Shown here in pieces: positions 25,192 to 34,094 of a DNA stretch of 64,000 bases; the stretch's first letter is position 1, and each line of letters starts with the position of its first letter. The translations under genes and the position numbers were made by a program. This DNA is from Burkholderiaceae bacterium 26. GTDB taxonomy: Bacteria; Pseudomonadota; Gammaproteobacteria; Burkholderiales; Burkholderiaceae. The stretch spans positions 1-64,000 of the forward strand of contig JYOB01000016.1 in the NCBI GenBank assembly GCA_000955795.1. Reading direction: 5' to 3'. The notes beneath the pieces were generated by a model. The model was not told where the DNA came from, ran no database searches, and worked only from the letters and a program-made list of their open reading frames with translations.

Positions 25192-25710
25192 ATGAGCAAG
25201 CGCACCCCTGCCGCCGACAAGGAAAACGACACGCCCCGCAACTCGCCCCCCATCCCCGAACCCGGCCAGGGCAAGCGCGGTGAAGAAGGCTATCTTGGCT
25301 ATCTGTTGCGCCAAGCCAGCGCCGCTCACCGGCTACGCATGGAGCGCGCCATGGCCGATGTAGGCGTCACCCTGCCGCAATTCCTGGTGCTCACGATGCT
25401 CCGCGCCTACCCCGGCATCTCGAACGCCGACCTCGCCCGGCTGACCATGCTGACGCCCCAGACGGTGAGCGTGATCGTGACCAACCTGGAGCGCAGCGGT
25501 GCCATCACGCGCCGGCCCCACGCCGTGCACGGCCGTATCCAGCACATCGACGTCACACAGGAAGGGTCGGCCCTGCTCGCCGCGTGCCGAGAACGCTCGG
25601 GCGGGATCGAGCAGGACTTGCTGGAAGGGTTCTCGCCCAAGGAAGAAGAAGTCGTGCGGCGTTGGCTCGTACACGTCGCAAGACTCGGTAGCGACAAACC
25701 CGCCCCCTGA
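25192..25710 (+). CDS. MarR-family regulator of the AhpD-GNAT-azoreductase operon
   Basis: Encodes 172 residues. A polar 30-residue N-terminal extension is followed by a MarR winged helix ('LPQFLVLTMLRAYPGISNADLARLTMLTPQTVSVIVTNLERSG' region). There is no conserved cysteine of the OhrR type in the first helix, so direct thiol sensing is not evident. Divergent position and the shared palindrome point to repression of the oxidative/electrophile stress operon on its left. Confidence 0.9.
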   Translation: MSKRTPAADKENDTPRNSPPIPEPGQGKRGEEGYLGYLLRQASAAHRLRMERAMADVGVTLPQFLVLTMLRAYPGISNADLARLTMLTPQTVSVIVTNLERSGAITRRPHAVHGRIQHIDVTQEGSALLAACRERSGGIEQDLLEGFSPKEEEVVRRWLVHVARLGSDKPAP

Positions 25711-25771
25711 TCCGCGCGTCTTTTTCCTCCGCTGTCCTTGACTTCTGGATCGCCGCCACTATCATGCGATG

Positions 25772-25783
25772 TATCTTAAGATA
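25772..25783. promoter_or_regulatory. Candidate PadR operator
   Basis: The perfect 12-bp palindrome TATCTTAAGATA lies 30 bp before the PadR start codon, with an extra TATATC half-repeat overlapping on the right. Position suits autorepression of the padR-sip pair, as reported for YqjI in E. coli. Confidence 0.6.
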
Positions 25784-25813
25784 TATCTGATGGTGATCTT
25801 CAGGAGAATGGCA

Positions 25814-26482
25814 ATGCGCGGATGGTTTGGACATCACCACAAAATGTGGATTCAAAAACACTTCATGATGGGTCGCCACGGCCATGGCGGACACGGTTTC
25901 GGGCGTGGCATGGGCGGCTTTGGCGGCCCCGGCGGCTTCGGGGAAGGCGATGACGAAGGCGGCAGCCCGTGGCGCGGCCGCCGGCTCAGTTCGGCCGACT
26001 TGCAGCTCGTGTTGCTGGCGCTGCTCAAGGGCACGCCCCGCCACGGCTATGAATTGATCAAGGCGGTGGAAGAACATTCGCTCGGCTTCTACACGCCAAG
26101 CCCGGGCATGGTGTACCCGGCGCTGTCGTATCTGGAAGACCACGGTTTTGCTTCCGTCACGGTCGAAGGCAACAAGAAGCGCTACGGCATCACGGCTGAA
26201 GGCGAAACCTGGCTGGCCGAGCGCCAGCACAGTGCAGACGCCATCCTCGCGCAACTGCGCGCCATGGGCGAGCGCGTGAAGCGCATGAACGAAGCCATGG
26301 CTTTCGACCGCGAAACCGACAACGCCGCCGAATGGACTGATACGGGGCACGACCCGCTGCGCACCGCGCGCTGGCGCCTGAAGTTCGCCCTCATGGAAAA
26401 ACGCTTCGCCTCGCGCGAAGAACAGCAGCGCGTGGCAGACATCCTGCTACGCGCTTTGAAAGAAATTACCGGCGAGCGGTAA
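25814..26482 (+). CDS. PadR-family metal-responsive regulator, YqjI-like
   Basis: Encodes 222 residues. The N-terminal 55 are rich in histidine and glycine ('HHHK', 'HGHGGHGFGRGMGG'), as in YqjI, the nickel-responsive repressor of the yqjH ferric reductase in E. coli. The PadR winged helix follows ('LVLLALLKGTPRHGYELIKAVEEHS', 'YTPSPGMVYPALSYLEDHG'), then a helical dimer domain. AGGAG ends seven bases before ATG 25814; the ATG at 25808 is too close to it, so the shorter start is preferred. The gene directly downstream encodes a siderophore-interacting ferric reductase, the same pairing as yqjI/yqjH. Confidence 0.88.
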   Translation: MRGWFGHHHKMWIQKHFMMGRHGHGGHGFGRGMGGFGGPGGFGEGDDEGGSPWRGRRLSSADLQLVLLALLKGTPRHGYELIKAVEEHSLGFYTPSPGMVYPALSYLEDHGFASVTVEGNKKRYGITAEGETWLAERQHSADAILAQLRAMGERVKRMNEAMAFDRETDNAAEWTDTGHDPLRTARWRLKFALMEKRFASREEQQRVADILLRALKEITGER

Positions 26483-26586
26483 GCGGCAAGCAGCAGCATC
26501 CGTCCAGCTGCCCGGGGGATGTTTCATCGCCCGGGGCCACCGCCTCGGTCCCCGGGTCACAGCCCCGGTCCATTTCGCAGCCATCT

Positions 26587-27408
26587 ATGTTTGCCTTCAA
26601 TCGCACACAAGGTCTCATGTCGCAGCTGCTCAGTTCTGTCAAACCCGCCACACGCCGCATGCGTGTGTGCGCAATCCATACCCTGTCGCCGCGCATGCGC
26701 CGCGTGGTGTTTACCGGCGTAGCCGCTGCAGATCTCGCCGATCTAGCGGGTGCCGCACCGGGCGCAGCCATCAAGCTGATGTTTCCGCACGATGCCGCAG
26801 GCACCGGCCGCACGCTTGGGCGCGCTTACACCATCCGCCGCTATCACGCTGCGCGCGGCGAACTGGAAATCGATTTCGTCGTGCACGACGAAACCCCCGC
26901 CACGCAGCACGGCCCGGCAGCACGCTGGCTCGAACACGCCGCCCCGGGCGATGAAGTGGAATTTGCCGGCCCCAAGCGCGGCTTCCGTGCCGACCCCGCC
27001 GCACCGTGGACGCTGCTCATCGGGGATGAAACGGCGTTGCCCGCCATCTTCGCGATTCTGGAAACATTGCCCGAGCACGCGCAGGTGCTGACCTATATCG
27101 CCATCGGCGACGCTCGCGCCCGACTGCCCCTCGAGGGCGCCTTGGCAAGCCACCCGCGCAACCGCAGCATCCATTGGGTAGAGAGCGATACGGCGCACGC
27201 CGGCGCCATGATGGTCGGAGCACTCAGCGCCCAGCCCATGCCGACCGGCACGCCCCAGGTGTTCCTGGCCGGCGAGGCGTCCTTGCTCAAACAGGTCCGT
27301 ACGCTGCTCGAAGGCGCCTGGGCCGTCCCGCGCGACGCCATCGACGCCAAGGGCTACTGGACGGCGGGGCTCTCGCGCGAAGAACGCAAGGCGGCCGAGG
27401 CGCGTTGA
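26587..27408 (+). CDS. Siderophore-interacting ferric reductase, YqjH-like
   Basis: Encodes 273 residues of the SIP family, cytoplasmic flavoproteins that use NADPH to release iron from ferric siderophores. The flavin-binding 'GRAYTIRRYH' (R-x-Y-T/S), 'DFVVHD' and the C-terminal 'VFLAGEAS' and 'GYWTAG' blocks are typical. An alternative ATG at 26617 has a closer AAGG and would remove 10 residues. It is likely controlled by the PadR protein encoded upstream (105-bp gap). Confidence 0.92.
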   Translation: MFAFNRTQGLMSQLLSSVKPATRRMRVCAIHTLSPRMRRVVFTGVAAADLADLAGAAPGAAIKLMFPHDAAGTGRTLGRAYTIRRYHAARGELEIDFVVHDETPATQHGPAARWLEHAAPGDEVEFAGPKRGFRADPAAPWTLLIGDETALPAIFAILETLPEHAQVLTYIAIGDARARLPLEGALASHPRNRSIHWVESDTAHAGAMMVGALSAQPMPTGTPQVFLAGEASLLKQVRTLLEGAWAVPRDAIDAKGYWTAGLSREERKAAEAR

Positions 27409-27421
27409 TCTTCGAGTCGCC

Positions 27422-27673
27422 TCAAATGGCGATTTCGGCACTTGGTGCGGCGCCCCGCACCCAATCGCGCAGGAGGCGCTGTCCGTAAAGCAGCGCCGCG
27501 TCCATCGCTTCGCGCGGCGAGCCAAACGTACATCCGGGCCGCACCGGTTGCGAGCCCGACAACGATTGCCCTTCCGCGCCGCGGAACACCACCTCGACAC
27601 GCGCCTCCCAGCCCCGCCCGCCGGCGGGAACCACACGCGGGACGATTTCAACGTCTCCACAGATCTTGTGCAC
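27422..27673 (-). CDS. Small conserved-looking cytoplasmic protein
   Basis: Encodes 83 residues from a GTG at 27673 with GGAGG six bases upstream, which decides against the longer frame to 27886. The product has an alternating strand pattern ('VEIVPRVVPAGGRGWEARVEVVF') then 'FGSPREAMDAALLYGQRLLRDW', like a small alpha/beta domain seen in several Burkholderiales proteins. I cannot name a function. It converges with the SIP gene and stands alone. Confidence 0.6.
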   Translation of the reverse strand: MHKICGDVEIVPRVVPAGGRGWEARVEVVFRGAEGQSLSGSQPVRPGCTFGSPREAMDAALLYGQRLLRDWVRGAAPSAEIAI

Positions 27674-27888
27674 CTTGTTCCTCCATCTGCAGCGCCTGAA
27701 GGGCGCATTGCCAGCAAGGTAGCAACGGCCATGCCCATCTGGGCAGGACCGTACGATTTGATCGAGATCAACTGCCGACGCCCGCATCATCTTTAGCCCG
27801 TCGCGGGCGTGCCGATGGAAAGGAGGAAAGCGCGTCTCTCGCGCGCCCCTCCTTCCGTCCATCTGCGCCCACGAAGCGCGGCACAACC

Positions 27889-29478
27889 ATGCGCAAGAAT
27901 CTGCCGGTCACCCAAGCCGAAACCGCCCTCAACCCGACGGACTACCTCATCTCCCGGACTGACCTCAAAGGCCGCATTGTCTTCGCCAACCCGGCGTTCG
28001 TGCGCGTCAGCGGCTATTCGCAGGAGGAACTGGTGGGTGCGCCGCACAACCTCGTGCGCCACCCAGACATGCCCGAAGCCGCGTTCGCCGACTTGTGGGC
28101 CACACTCCAAGCCGGCAAGCCGTGGCGCGGCTTCGTCAAGAACCGCCGCAAGGATGGCGGATTCTATTGGGTACTGGCCAACGTGACGCCGGTGTTTCAG
28201 AACAACTCGGTGGTCGGCTATACGTCCGTGCGTTCGATGGCCACGCCTGCTCAGATCGCGCGCGCGCAACGCGCCTACACCGCCATCAACGAAGGCGACA
28301 CGTCGTACACCGTGCGCGCCGGCCGCATTCTGCGCACGGGCTGGCGGCGCGCCGCGAATCTGTTCCAGCTCGACAGCCTGCGTTTCAAGGTGATCGGTCT
28401 GCAAACACTGATTGCGTCGGCCATTCTGGTCGGCACGCTATGGGCGCACATCGCGCTGGAAGCCGCCGATCTGCATGGCGCGGCGTGGCTCGTTTTCAGC
28501 CGTGATTGGCTGTGGCTCACGGGCGTGGGTTGCGCGGGGCTGGCGACGATGTCTGGCGTGCTGCTTGCGCGCACGCTCATCCGTCCGCTGGAAGAAGCCG
28601 CCATGCTGGCCACACGCTTGGCAGCCGGCGATCTGACCACCGTGGTCGAAGCCCGCTCCCACGACGAGCTGGGCGAAGTCATGCGCGCCATGGCGACCAT
28701 GCGCGCGAGTCTGTCGTCCATCGTGCGCGACATCCAGGACGGTGCCGCCAGCGTCGCGCACAGTACGCTGCAGATTTCGGCCGGCAACCACGACCTGTCT
28801 GCCCGCACGGAGCAGCAGGCTGCCGCGCTGGAAGAAACCGCATCGAGCATGGAAGAGCTGACGTCGATGGTCGCGCAGAATGCCGACCACGCCCGCGCCG
28901 CCAGCGCGCTTGCCGAGGAGGCCTCCACGATCGCGGCCGACGGCGGCCAAGTCGTGCAGCGCGTCGTGCACACCATGGACGCCATCCGCGCAGACAGCCA
29001 GCGCGTGACCGAGATCATCGCCACCATCGAGAGTATCGCGTTCCAGACCAACATCCTTGCGCTCAACGCGGCTGTGGAAGCCGCCCGCGCGGGCGAAGAA
29101 GGCCGTGGCTTTGCAGTCGTCGCTGGCGAGGTCCGCAGCCTCGCGCAACGCAGCGCACAGGCCGCCGCGCAGAGCAAGGAGATCATCCGCGCATCTGATC
29201 AGTCCGTGCGTGATGGCGTTGACCTCGTTCACAAGGCCGGCGCCACCATGACGCAGATCGTGCAGTCGGTGCAGACCGTCACGCAGCTCATGTCGGAAAT
29301 CTCGGCCAGCTCGCGCGAGCAGAGCAGCGGCATTGCGCAGATCAACGCGTCGGTGTCGCAGCTCGATGGGGTCACGCAGCAGAACGCCACGCTGGTGGAA
29401 GAAGCGGCGGCGGCCACCTCGGTGCTGGCGCGCCAATCGGAAGATCTGAAGCACGCCATCGCGGTGTTCCGCGCGTAG
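27889..29478 (+). CDS. PAS-containing methyl-accepting chemotaxis protein (Aer-like)
   Basis: Encodes 529 residues. An N-terminal PAS domain (about 10-125; '[18 protein letters not shown]', 'LVRHPDMP') resembles the FAD-binding sensor of the aerotaxis receptor Aer. Two membrane helices lie at about 165-190 and 205-228, then HAMP (to about 280) and a full MCP signalling domain with the hairpin tip '[20 protein letters not shown]', ending in '[10 protein letters not shown]'. There is no periplasmic sensor domain. It probably reports redox or oxygen state to the chemotaxis machinery at the inner membrane. Confidence 0.92.
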   Translation: MRKNLPVTQAETALNPTDYLISRTDLKGRIVFANPAFVRVSGYSQEELVGAPHNLVRHPDMPEAAFADLWATLQAGKPWRGFVKNRRKDGGFYWVLANVTPVFQNNSVVGYTSVRSMATPAQIARAQRAYTAINEGDTSYTVRAGRILRTGWRRAANLFQLDSLRFKVIGLQTLIASAILVGTLWAHIALEAADLHGAAWLVFSRDWLWLTGVGCAGLATMSGVLLARTLIRPLEEAAMLATRLAAGDLTTVVEARSHDELGEVMRAMATMRASLSSIVRDIQDGAASVAHSTLQISAGNHDLSARTEQQAAALEETASSMEELTSMVAQNADHARAASALAEEASTIAADGGQVVQRVVHTMDAIRADSQRVTEIIATIESIAFQTNILALNAAVEAARAGEEGRGFAVVAGEVRSLAQRSAQAAAQSKEIIRASDQSVRDGVDLVHKAGATMTQIVQSVQTVTQLMSEISASSREQSSGIAQINASVSQLDGVTQQNATLVEEAAAATSVLARQSEDLKHAIAVFRA

Positions 29479-29499
29479 CGCCGCAGCGGGTGCGGGGCC

Positions 29500-32400
29500 T
29501 TACAGCGTGAAGCGCGTGTCGTGTTCCAGCAGTGCCGTTACCGCCTCGGGCAACAGCGGCTCGCTAAAGTAATAGCCCTGCAGCACGTCGCATTGGTGCG
29601 ACGTCAGGAACGCAGACTGCGCGGCATCTTCCACGCCTTCTGCGCACACCTTCACGCCCAGGTTGTGCGCGAGCACCACGACAGTCGTGCAGATGGCTGC
29701 ATCGTTGGAATCGCGGTCGATGTCCTTGACGAACGCGCGATCGATCTTGATGAGATCGATTGGCAAGCGCTTCAGATAGGCCAGGCTCGAATAGCCCGTG
29801 CCGAAGTCGTCGATGGCAATGCGCACGCCAAGCTGCCGAATGGCAGTGAGGTCTTCGATGGTGCGCTCGGTGCCCTCCATCAGCATCGACTCGGTCACTT
29901 CCAGCTCAAGGAAGCCGGAGCCCAGGCCGTACTGACGCTGGAGCTTGAGCAACGTCGGCAGCACGGTGCCGCGCTTGAACTGCAACGGCGACACGTTCAC
30001 CGCCAGCGTCAGGCCATCGGCCAGCCCGCGTTTGTGCCACTCGGCGTGCTGCTGCGCGGCCTCGGTCAAGACCCAATTGCCGATCTCGACAATCAGTCCG
30101 CTCTCTTCGGCCACCGGAATGAAAGCGGCCGGCGGCAACAACCCGCGCGTCGGATGAACCCAGCGGATCAACGCTTCCAGCCCGCACATGCGGCCCGTCT
30201 TGGTGTCGATCTGGGGCTGATACAGCAAGCGGAACTGGCCCTGCTCCAGCGCTGCCCGAATCTGGTGTTCCAGATTCAGCCGGTACGACACGCCGACGTC
30301 CATCTCGGGCGCGAAGAATTCCAGGCGATTGCGGCCGTTCTGCTTTGCGTAGTACATCGCCATTTCGGCATGGCGGATAAGGCTATCGGCGTCTGCACCG
30401 TGCGCCGGGTATTCGGCCACGCCAATGCTCGCGGTCACAAACACCTCGTGCCCTTCCACGCGCACCGGCTCGGCAAACAGGTCGAAGCCGAAATCGACAC
30501 CGCGCGAACCTGCGTGCGAGATCACCAGCGCAAACACATCGCCGCCAAAACGCGCCACGGTGTCCACCGTATCGGCCGCATCGCGCAGGCGCTCGGCCAC
30601 ACGGCGCAGCACCTCGTCGCCCAATAGGTGGCCAAGGCTGTCGTTGACGACCTTGAAGCGGTCAATGTTGACGAGCGCCACATAGAAGCGGCTGCGCTGG
30701 CGCGCGGCCATTTCCACTGCCTGCTGCACACGATCGGCCAGCAGCGTGCGGTTGGGCAGGCCCGTGAGCGGATCGATCGTAGCGTGCTGCGCCAGGCGCG
30801 TGCGCGTCATCTCTTGCTCGGTCACGTCGTCCTGAATGCCGACGTAATGCGTGACCGCGCCTTTGGCATCGCGCACCGGCGAGAGCAGGAAGTTGTTCAG
30901 GAACGCGTGGCCGTCCTTGCGGAAGTTGCGCAGCAGCACGCGGATCTCGCTTTCGTCGCGCAGGGCTGCACGCACTTCGTTGAGCGCAGGCTGCCCCGGC
31001 TCAGACGAGTGCAGGAAGCGTGCATTGCGGCCCAGCACTTCCTCTGCGCGATAGCCCGTCATGCGCTCGAAGCCGGGGTTCACATACACGATCGGAAGGT
31101 CGGGCTGCTGCGCGTCGGCCACGGTAATGCCGGACGGCACTGACTCGACCACGCGGCGCAGCAGCCGCAGTTGCTCGTCGGAATCGCGCCGCTCGGTGAT
31201 GTCCTGCATGGTGCCGAACAGGGCGACAACCTCATCGCGGTCATTACGCTCGATATTGCCGCGCGAAAGCACCCAGCGGTGTTCGCCGTCGCGGCGGATC
31301 ATCTCCAGGTCCAGCGCGTACGGTTCACCTTCCGTCACGGCGCGGCTGGCGGCCTCACGCAGGCGGTTATAGCTGTCGGCGGTAAAGAACTGCGCCTGCT
31401 GCGCAAAGGCCGGGGGCGCGCCCAGCGGCATGCCCGTCAACACATACATGCCTGACGACCACGTGGTCGAGTCGCGCAGCACGTCCCAACGCCAACTACC
31501 CAGGAGCGCAATCTGTTCGGCCACCCGCAGGTTCGCTTCGCTGCTGCGCAGCTCTTGTTCAATCGCCGAGCGCTGCGAAATGTCGGTCACCCCACCGACC
31601 ACGCGCACAGCGCGGCCGTTCTGATCTCGATACAGGCTCGCGCGAATTTCCACCGTGCGCGTGGCGCGGTTGGCATCGATCACGCGGCAGACGTGCTGCC
31701 AGCTGTCGCGGTCCGAATTCAGTACGGCGCGCAGCTCCTTGGCGAAGGCATCGACGTCGTCTGGGTGTACGAATTGGTAGAAGGTGAGCGTGCGCGAGGT
31801 GCCCCCGCCTGCGCCGTCGTCGTCGCCAGGGCTCAGCAGCGCATCGCTGCCTAGCAGCCGATGCAGGCTGGCGTTGGCCCAGGACTCGCCGGTGGCGATA
31901 TCCCAGTCGAAGATCCAGTCGTTGGTGGCACGCGCCACGCGCTGAAAGCGCTCGGTCAGGCGGTGGACGGTGGCGTCGTGGCGCTGGATCGCGGCACGCA
32001 TTTCGTTGAAGGTGCGCTCCAGCAGCGAGAGCTCATCGCGTGAGGTACCGTGCTCGGGCACGCGGGCAGAAAAATCACCCGTTGCGTAGCGGCGCGCCGC
32101 ATCCACGAGCGCATCGATGCGCGGCATCACCATCCGCCGCAGCGCCATCTGGATCAGCGCCAGCAGCATCACGACCATCAGCATGATGGCGCCGCCGCCG
32201 GCCAGCGTCACGTTGCGCTGCTGGCGAACGATATCGGTGGCATCCACACCGCGCACGATGCGCAAATGTCCGCCGGCCGCATGCGGCACCACCATCGCGG
32301 CGTAGGCGCGGCGCACGCCGTCTGTGTCGTCCACCAGCAGGGGTTCGCCAGGCTGCTGGTCCGCCTTTGCCAGCAGCGGCCCGCGCACGATGGCCGGCAC

Positions 32401-33051
32401 TTGCTCGGCGGTCAAAGTGCCGTGGGTCGACAACACATTGCCCGCCTGGTCCACAAGATAGACCGGTGCTTCCGACACGCCCTCCATGGCTGCCGCAATC
32501 AACGCACTCTGCCGCACAGAGGCATAGGCGACGCCGCGAATGGCACCGTCGACACCGACCATGGGTCGCCCGGAAATGAGAACGGGCTCACGAGAGACCC
32601 GGCCCGTCGAGAACGACGACAGCACGGGCTTGCCGCTCTTCAACACTTCACGAACGTACGGCCGATCCGACACCGTGACGCCAAGTCGTGCCATATCGGG
32701 CGCGCATACCACCTTGCTATGCGCATCGATAAGGCCCAGCCCAGCCAGGTCGTTCTGGTTGTGCGCGACGCGGCTGACGAAGCGGCTGCATTCCTGTTCG
32801 TCCATCCGCAGGGCCGAATCATCGGCAAGCAGGACGGAAAGCAGCGCGTTGGCGTTGGAAAGCACCATGCCGACACGTGCAGCGGCGGCCTCGGTTTCGT
32901 GGGTCAGGTGCTGAGCAAGGTGATCGTTGAGCCGGTCACGGTAAAGCGCCACACCGGCAATCGCCACGAAGATGGCCGGCAAGGCGGCCACCGCGGCCAG
33001 GGCAAGCAAGCGGCCGCGCAGCGTGGTGGGAAAGAAAGCGTGCTTCGGCAC
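29500..33051 (-). CDS. Large membrane sensor with PAS domains, degenerate GGDEF and intact EAL
   Basis: Encodes 1183 residues. Order: membrane helix (about 14-36), periplasmic dCache-like sensor (about 40-275), second helix (about 283-303), HAMP, three PAS-type domains (about 370-730; 'RDENGRAVRVVGGVTDIS'-like PAC ends), GGDEF domain, EAL domain (about 935-1175). The cyclase signature is FGGDVF instead of GGDEF, so cyclase activity is doubtful. The EAL domain keeps EALIRW, NVSPLQF, the LEVTES glutamate, IDDFGTG, IKIDR, AEGVE and QGYYFSEP, so cyclic di-GMP breakdown should work. It is convergent with the chemoreceptor gene. The degenerate GGDEF may bind GTP to stimulate the EAL domain, as described for other such tandems. 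Confidence 0.9.
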   Translation of the reverse strand: MPKHAFFPTTLRGRLLALAAVAALPAIFVAIAGVALYRDRLNDHLAQHLTHETEAAAARVGMVLSNANALLSVLLADDSALRMDEQECSRFVSRVAHNQNDLAGLGLIDAHSKVVCAPDMARLGVTVSDRPYVREVLKSGKPVLSSFSTGRVSREPVLISGRPMVGVDGAIRGVAYASVRQSALIAAAMEGVSEAPVYLVDQAGNVLSTHGTLTAEQVPAIVRGPLLAKADQQPGEPLLVDDTDGVRRAYAAMVVPHAAGGHLRIVRGVDATDIVRQQRNVTLAGGGAIMLMVVMLLALIQMALRRMVMPRIDALVDAARRYATGDFSARVPEHGTSRDELSLLERTFNEMRAAIQRHDATVHRLTERFQRVARATNDWIFDWDIATGESWANASLHRLLGSDALLSPGDDDGAGGGTSRTLTFYQFVHPDDVDAFAKELRAVLNSDRDSWQHVCRVIDANRATRTVEIRASLYRDQNGRAVRVVGGVTDISQRSAIEQELRSSEANLRVAEQIALLGSWRWDVLRDSTTWSSGMYVLTGMPLGAPPAFAQQAQFFTADSYNRLREAASRAVTEGEPYALDLEMIRRDGEHRWVLSRGNIERNDRDEVVALFGTMQDITERRDSDEQLRLLRRVVESVPSGITVADAQQPDLPIVYVNPGFERMTGYRAEEVLGRNARFLHSSEPGQPALNEVRAALRDESEIRVLLRNFRKDGHAFLNNFLLSPVRDAKGAVTHYVGIQDDVTEQEMTRTRLAQHATIDPLTGLPNRTLLADRVQQAVEMAARQRSRFYVALVNIDRFKVVNDSLGHLLGDEVLRRVAERLRDAADTVDTVARFGGDVFALVISHAGSRGVDFGFDLFAEPVRVEGHEVFVTASIGVAEYPAHGADADSLIRHAEMAMYYAKQNGRNRLEFFAPEMDVGVSYRLNLEHQIRAALEQGQFRLLYQPQIDTKTGRMCGLEALIRWVHPTRGLLPPAAFIPVAEESGLIVEIGNWVLTEAAQQHAEWHKRGLADGLTLAVNVSPLQFKRGTVLPTLLKLQRQYGLGSGFLELEVTESMLMEGTERTIEDLTAIRQLGVRIAIDDFGTGYSSLAYLKRLPIDLIKIDRAFVKDIDRDSNDAAICTTVVVLAHNLGVKVCAEGVEDAAQSAFLTSHQCDVLQGYYFSEPLLPEAVTALLEHDTRFTL

Positions 33052-33404
33052 TTGAATGACCGGTAGAGCCTATATGGAGAGCGAATGCACTCTGCGGTTG
33101 CACGATGCGCGGCTCAAGGACCATCCCCTCGGCGCACGATGCAGTTGCGGCATCGTGCCGGCGGACGGCTGACGCAGTGCGCAAGCATTTTGCTTGCAAT
33201 TCCTATCGCACGCAACTTGTGGATAGCCTGTACGTGACCGTGCCGCAAATCGGCATGGCAGGCGGCGTGAGAGGTGGTAGCGGTGTTGGCAAAGCGGGGC
33301 CCCAACCACCGTTGCCGCCATGCTGCTCAACAGCAAGGCGAGCTCGGGGTCACGGTGCCGGCAGCGTCTGGCGCGGGACGTCGGTGCGCGGCAAGCGCCC
33401 ATAG
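33052..33404. other. Intergenic stretch without a recognisable gene
   Basis: 353 bp upstream of the GGDEF-EAL gene, which must contain its promoter. Short frames occur on both strands but have no ribosome-binding site or family features. I see no further hairpin of note. Confidence 0.6.
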
Positions 33405-33435
33405 AAAAAGCCACCGGATAGCGGTATCCGGTGGC
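33405..33435 (-). terminator. Rho-independent terminator on the minus strand
   Basis: A perfect 11-bp stem (GCCACCGGATA / TATCCGGTGGC) with a 4-base loop, followed on the minus strand by five U residues. No coding gene ends just upstream of it on that strand, which implies a non-coding transcript. Confidence 0.85.
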
Positions 33436-33525
33436 TTCAAGAATACGCTTTGAACGGGGAAGTTCAGCGCAGTTGAAGGATAGGCAATGCTCCCCGTTCA
33501 GGCCAATACCCAGGATAGGGTAATT
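33405..33525 (-). ncRNA. Candidate small RNA between the GGDEF-EAL gene and feoA
   Basis: Reading leftward from about 33525, the minus strand can form a 10-bp stem (TGAACGGGGA / TCCCCGTTCA, arms about 33490-33499 and 33450-33459) closing a 30-nt loop, then an AU-rich linker and the terminator at 33405-33435. No frame there has a ribosome-binding site or recognisable product. The arrangement of a structured body followed by an intrinsic terminator is typical of a small RNA. The 5' end and promoter are not clear, so the right boundary is a guess. Confidence 0.45.
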
Positions 33526-33675
33526 TGGGAAAAACCCTGCATGGGCAGCGGGTTTGGCCACCCTGCGCCTTTCGCGTGTGCCTTCTGCACAACGCCTGAC
33601 TCCGTAACAACCCGTCCTCCGAAATATCCATCCCAGCGACCCGGTGCCGCAGCCCGTCACACGGGATGTTGCGTT

Positions 33676-33698
33676 ATAATGAAAACGATTCGCATTTA
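33676..33698 (+). promoter_or_regulatory. Fur box upstream of feoA
   Basis: The sequence around 33676-33698 (ATAATGAAAACGATT then CGCATTTA) resembles the Fur consensus, with AATGAAAA and ATTCGCATT halves. It lies 42 bp before the feoA start and overlaps a TATAAT-like -10, so iron-loaded Fur should repress feo. Confidence 0.72.
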
Positions 33699-33739
33699 GC
33701 CTCCTTGCTTGTACCACGCTACGTTAACAATCACGCACG

Positions 33740-34048
33740 ATGCGGCTTTCCGAGCTTTCCCGCCGGGCGACGGCGGTGGTGGATCACGTTGAAGACCGTG
33801 AACCCGCCGATCCCATCAGCCAACGCCTGCGCGAACTCGGGTTCGTGACGGGCGAAGAGGTGCGCGTGGTGGCCGTCGGCCCGTTCGGCGGCGATCCGCT
33901 GGTCGTGCAGGTGGGCTTCACCCGCTTTGCACTGCGTCGCCAGGAGGCTGCCCGCGTGCGCGTGCGCGCCCAATCGGCAACGCAACCCGCCGCCGTCATC
34001 GCCGCTCCCGAGACGGCCCCGCCCGCCAAGGTGCGCGAGGCGGCATAG
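33740..34048 (+). CDS. feoA: Ferrous iron transport protein A
   Basis: Encodes 102 residues: an SH3-like FeoA domain (about 1-75, 'RLRELGFVTGEEVRVV', 'DPLVVQVGFTRFALRRQEAARVRV') and a low-complexity alanine/proline tail. FeoA is a small cytoplasmic partner of FeoB in ferrous iron uptake. It is the first gene of the feo operon, 46 bp before feoB, behind a Fur box. Confidence 0.95.
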   Translation: MRLSELSRRATAVVDHVEDREPADPISQRLRELGFVTGEEVRVVAVGPFGGDPLVVQVGFTRFALRRQEAARVRVRAQSATQPAAVIAAPETAPPAKVREAA

Positions 34049-34094
34049 CCAGCCTCCCATTGCCGCCGCCCTCCGGCTCCGCTTATCCGGCTTC

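Noticed and set aside
33070-33717. 215-codon minus-strand frame upstream of the GGDEF-EAL gene
   Set aside because: It spans a strong terminator and a Fur box and has no ribosome-binding site, so it is more likely to be non-coding.
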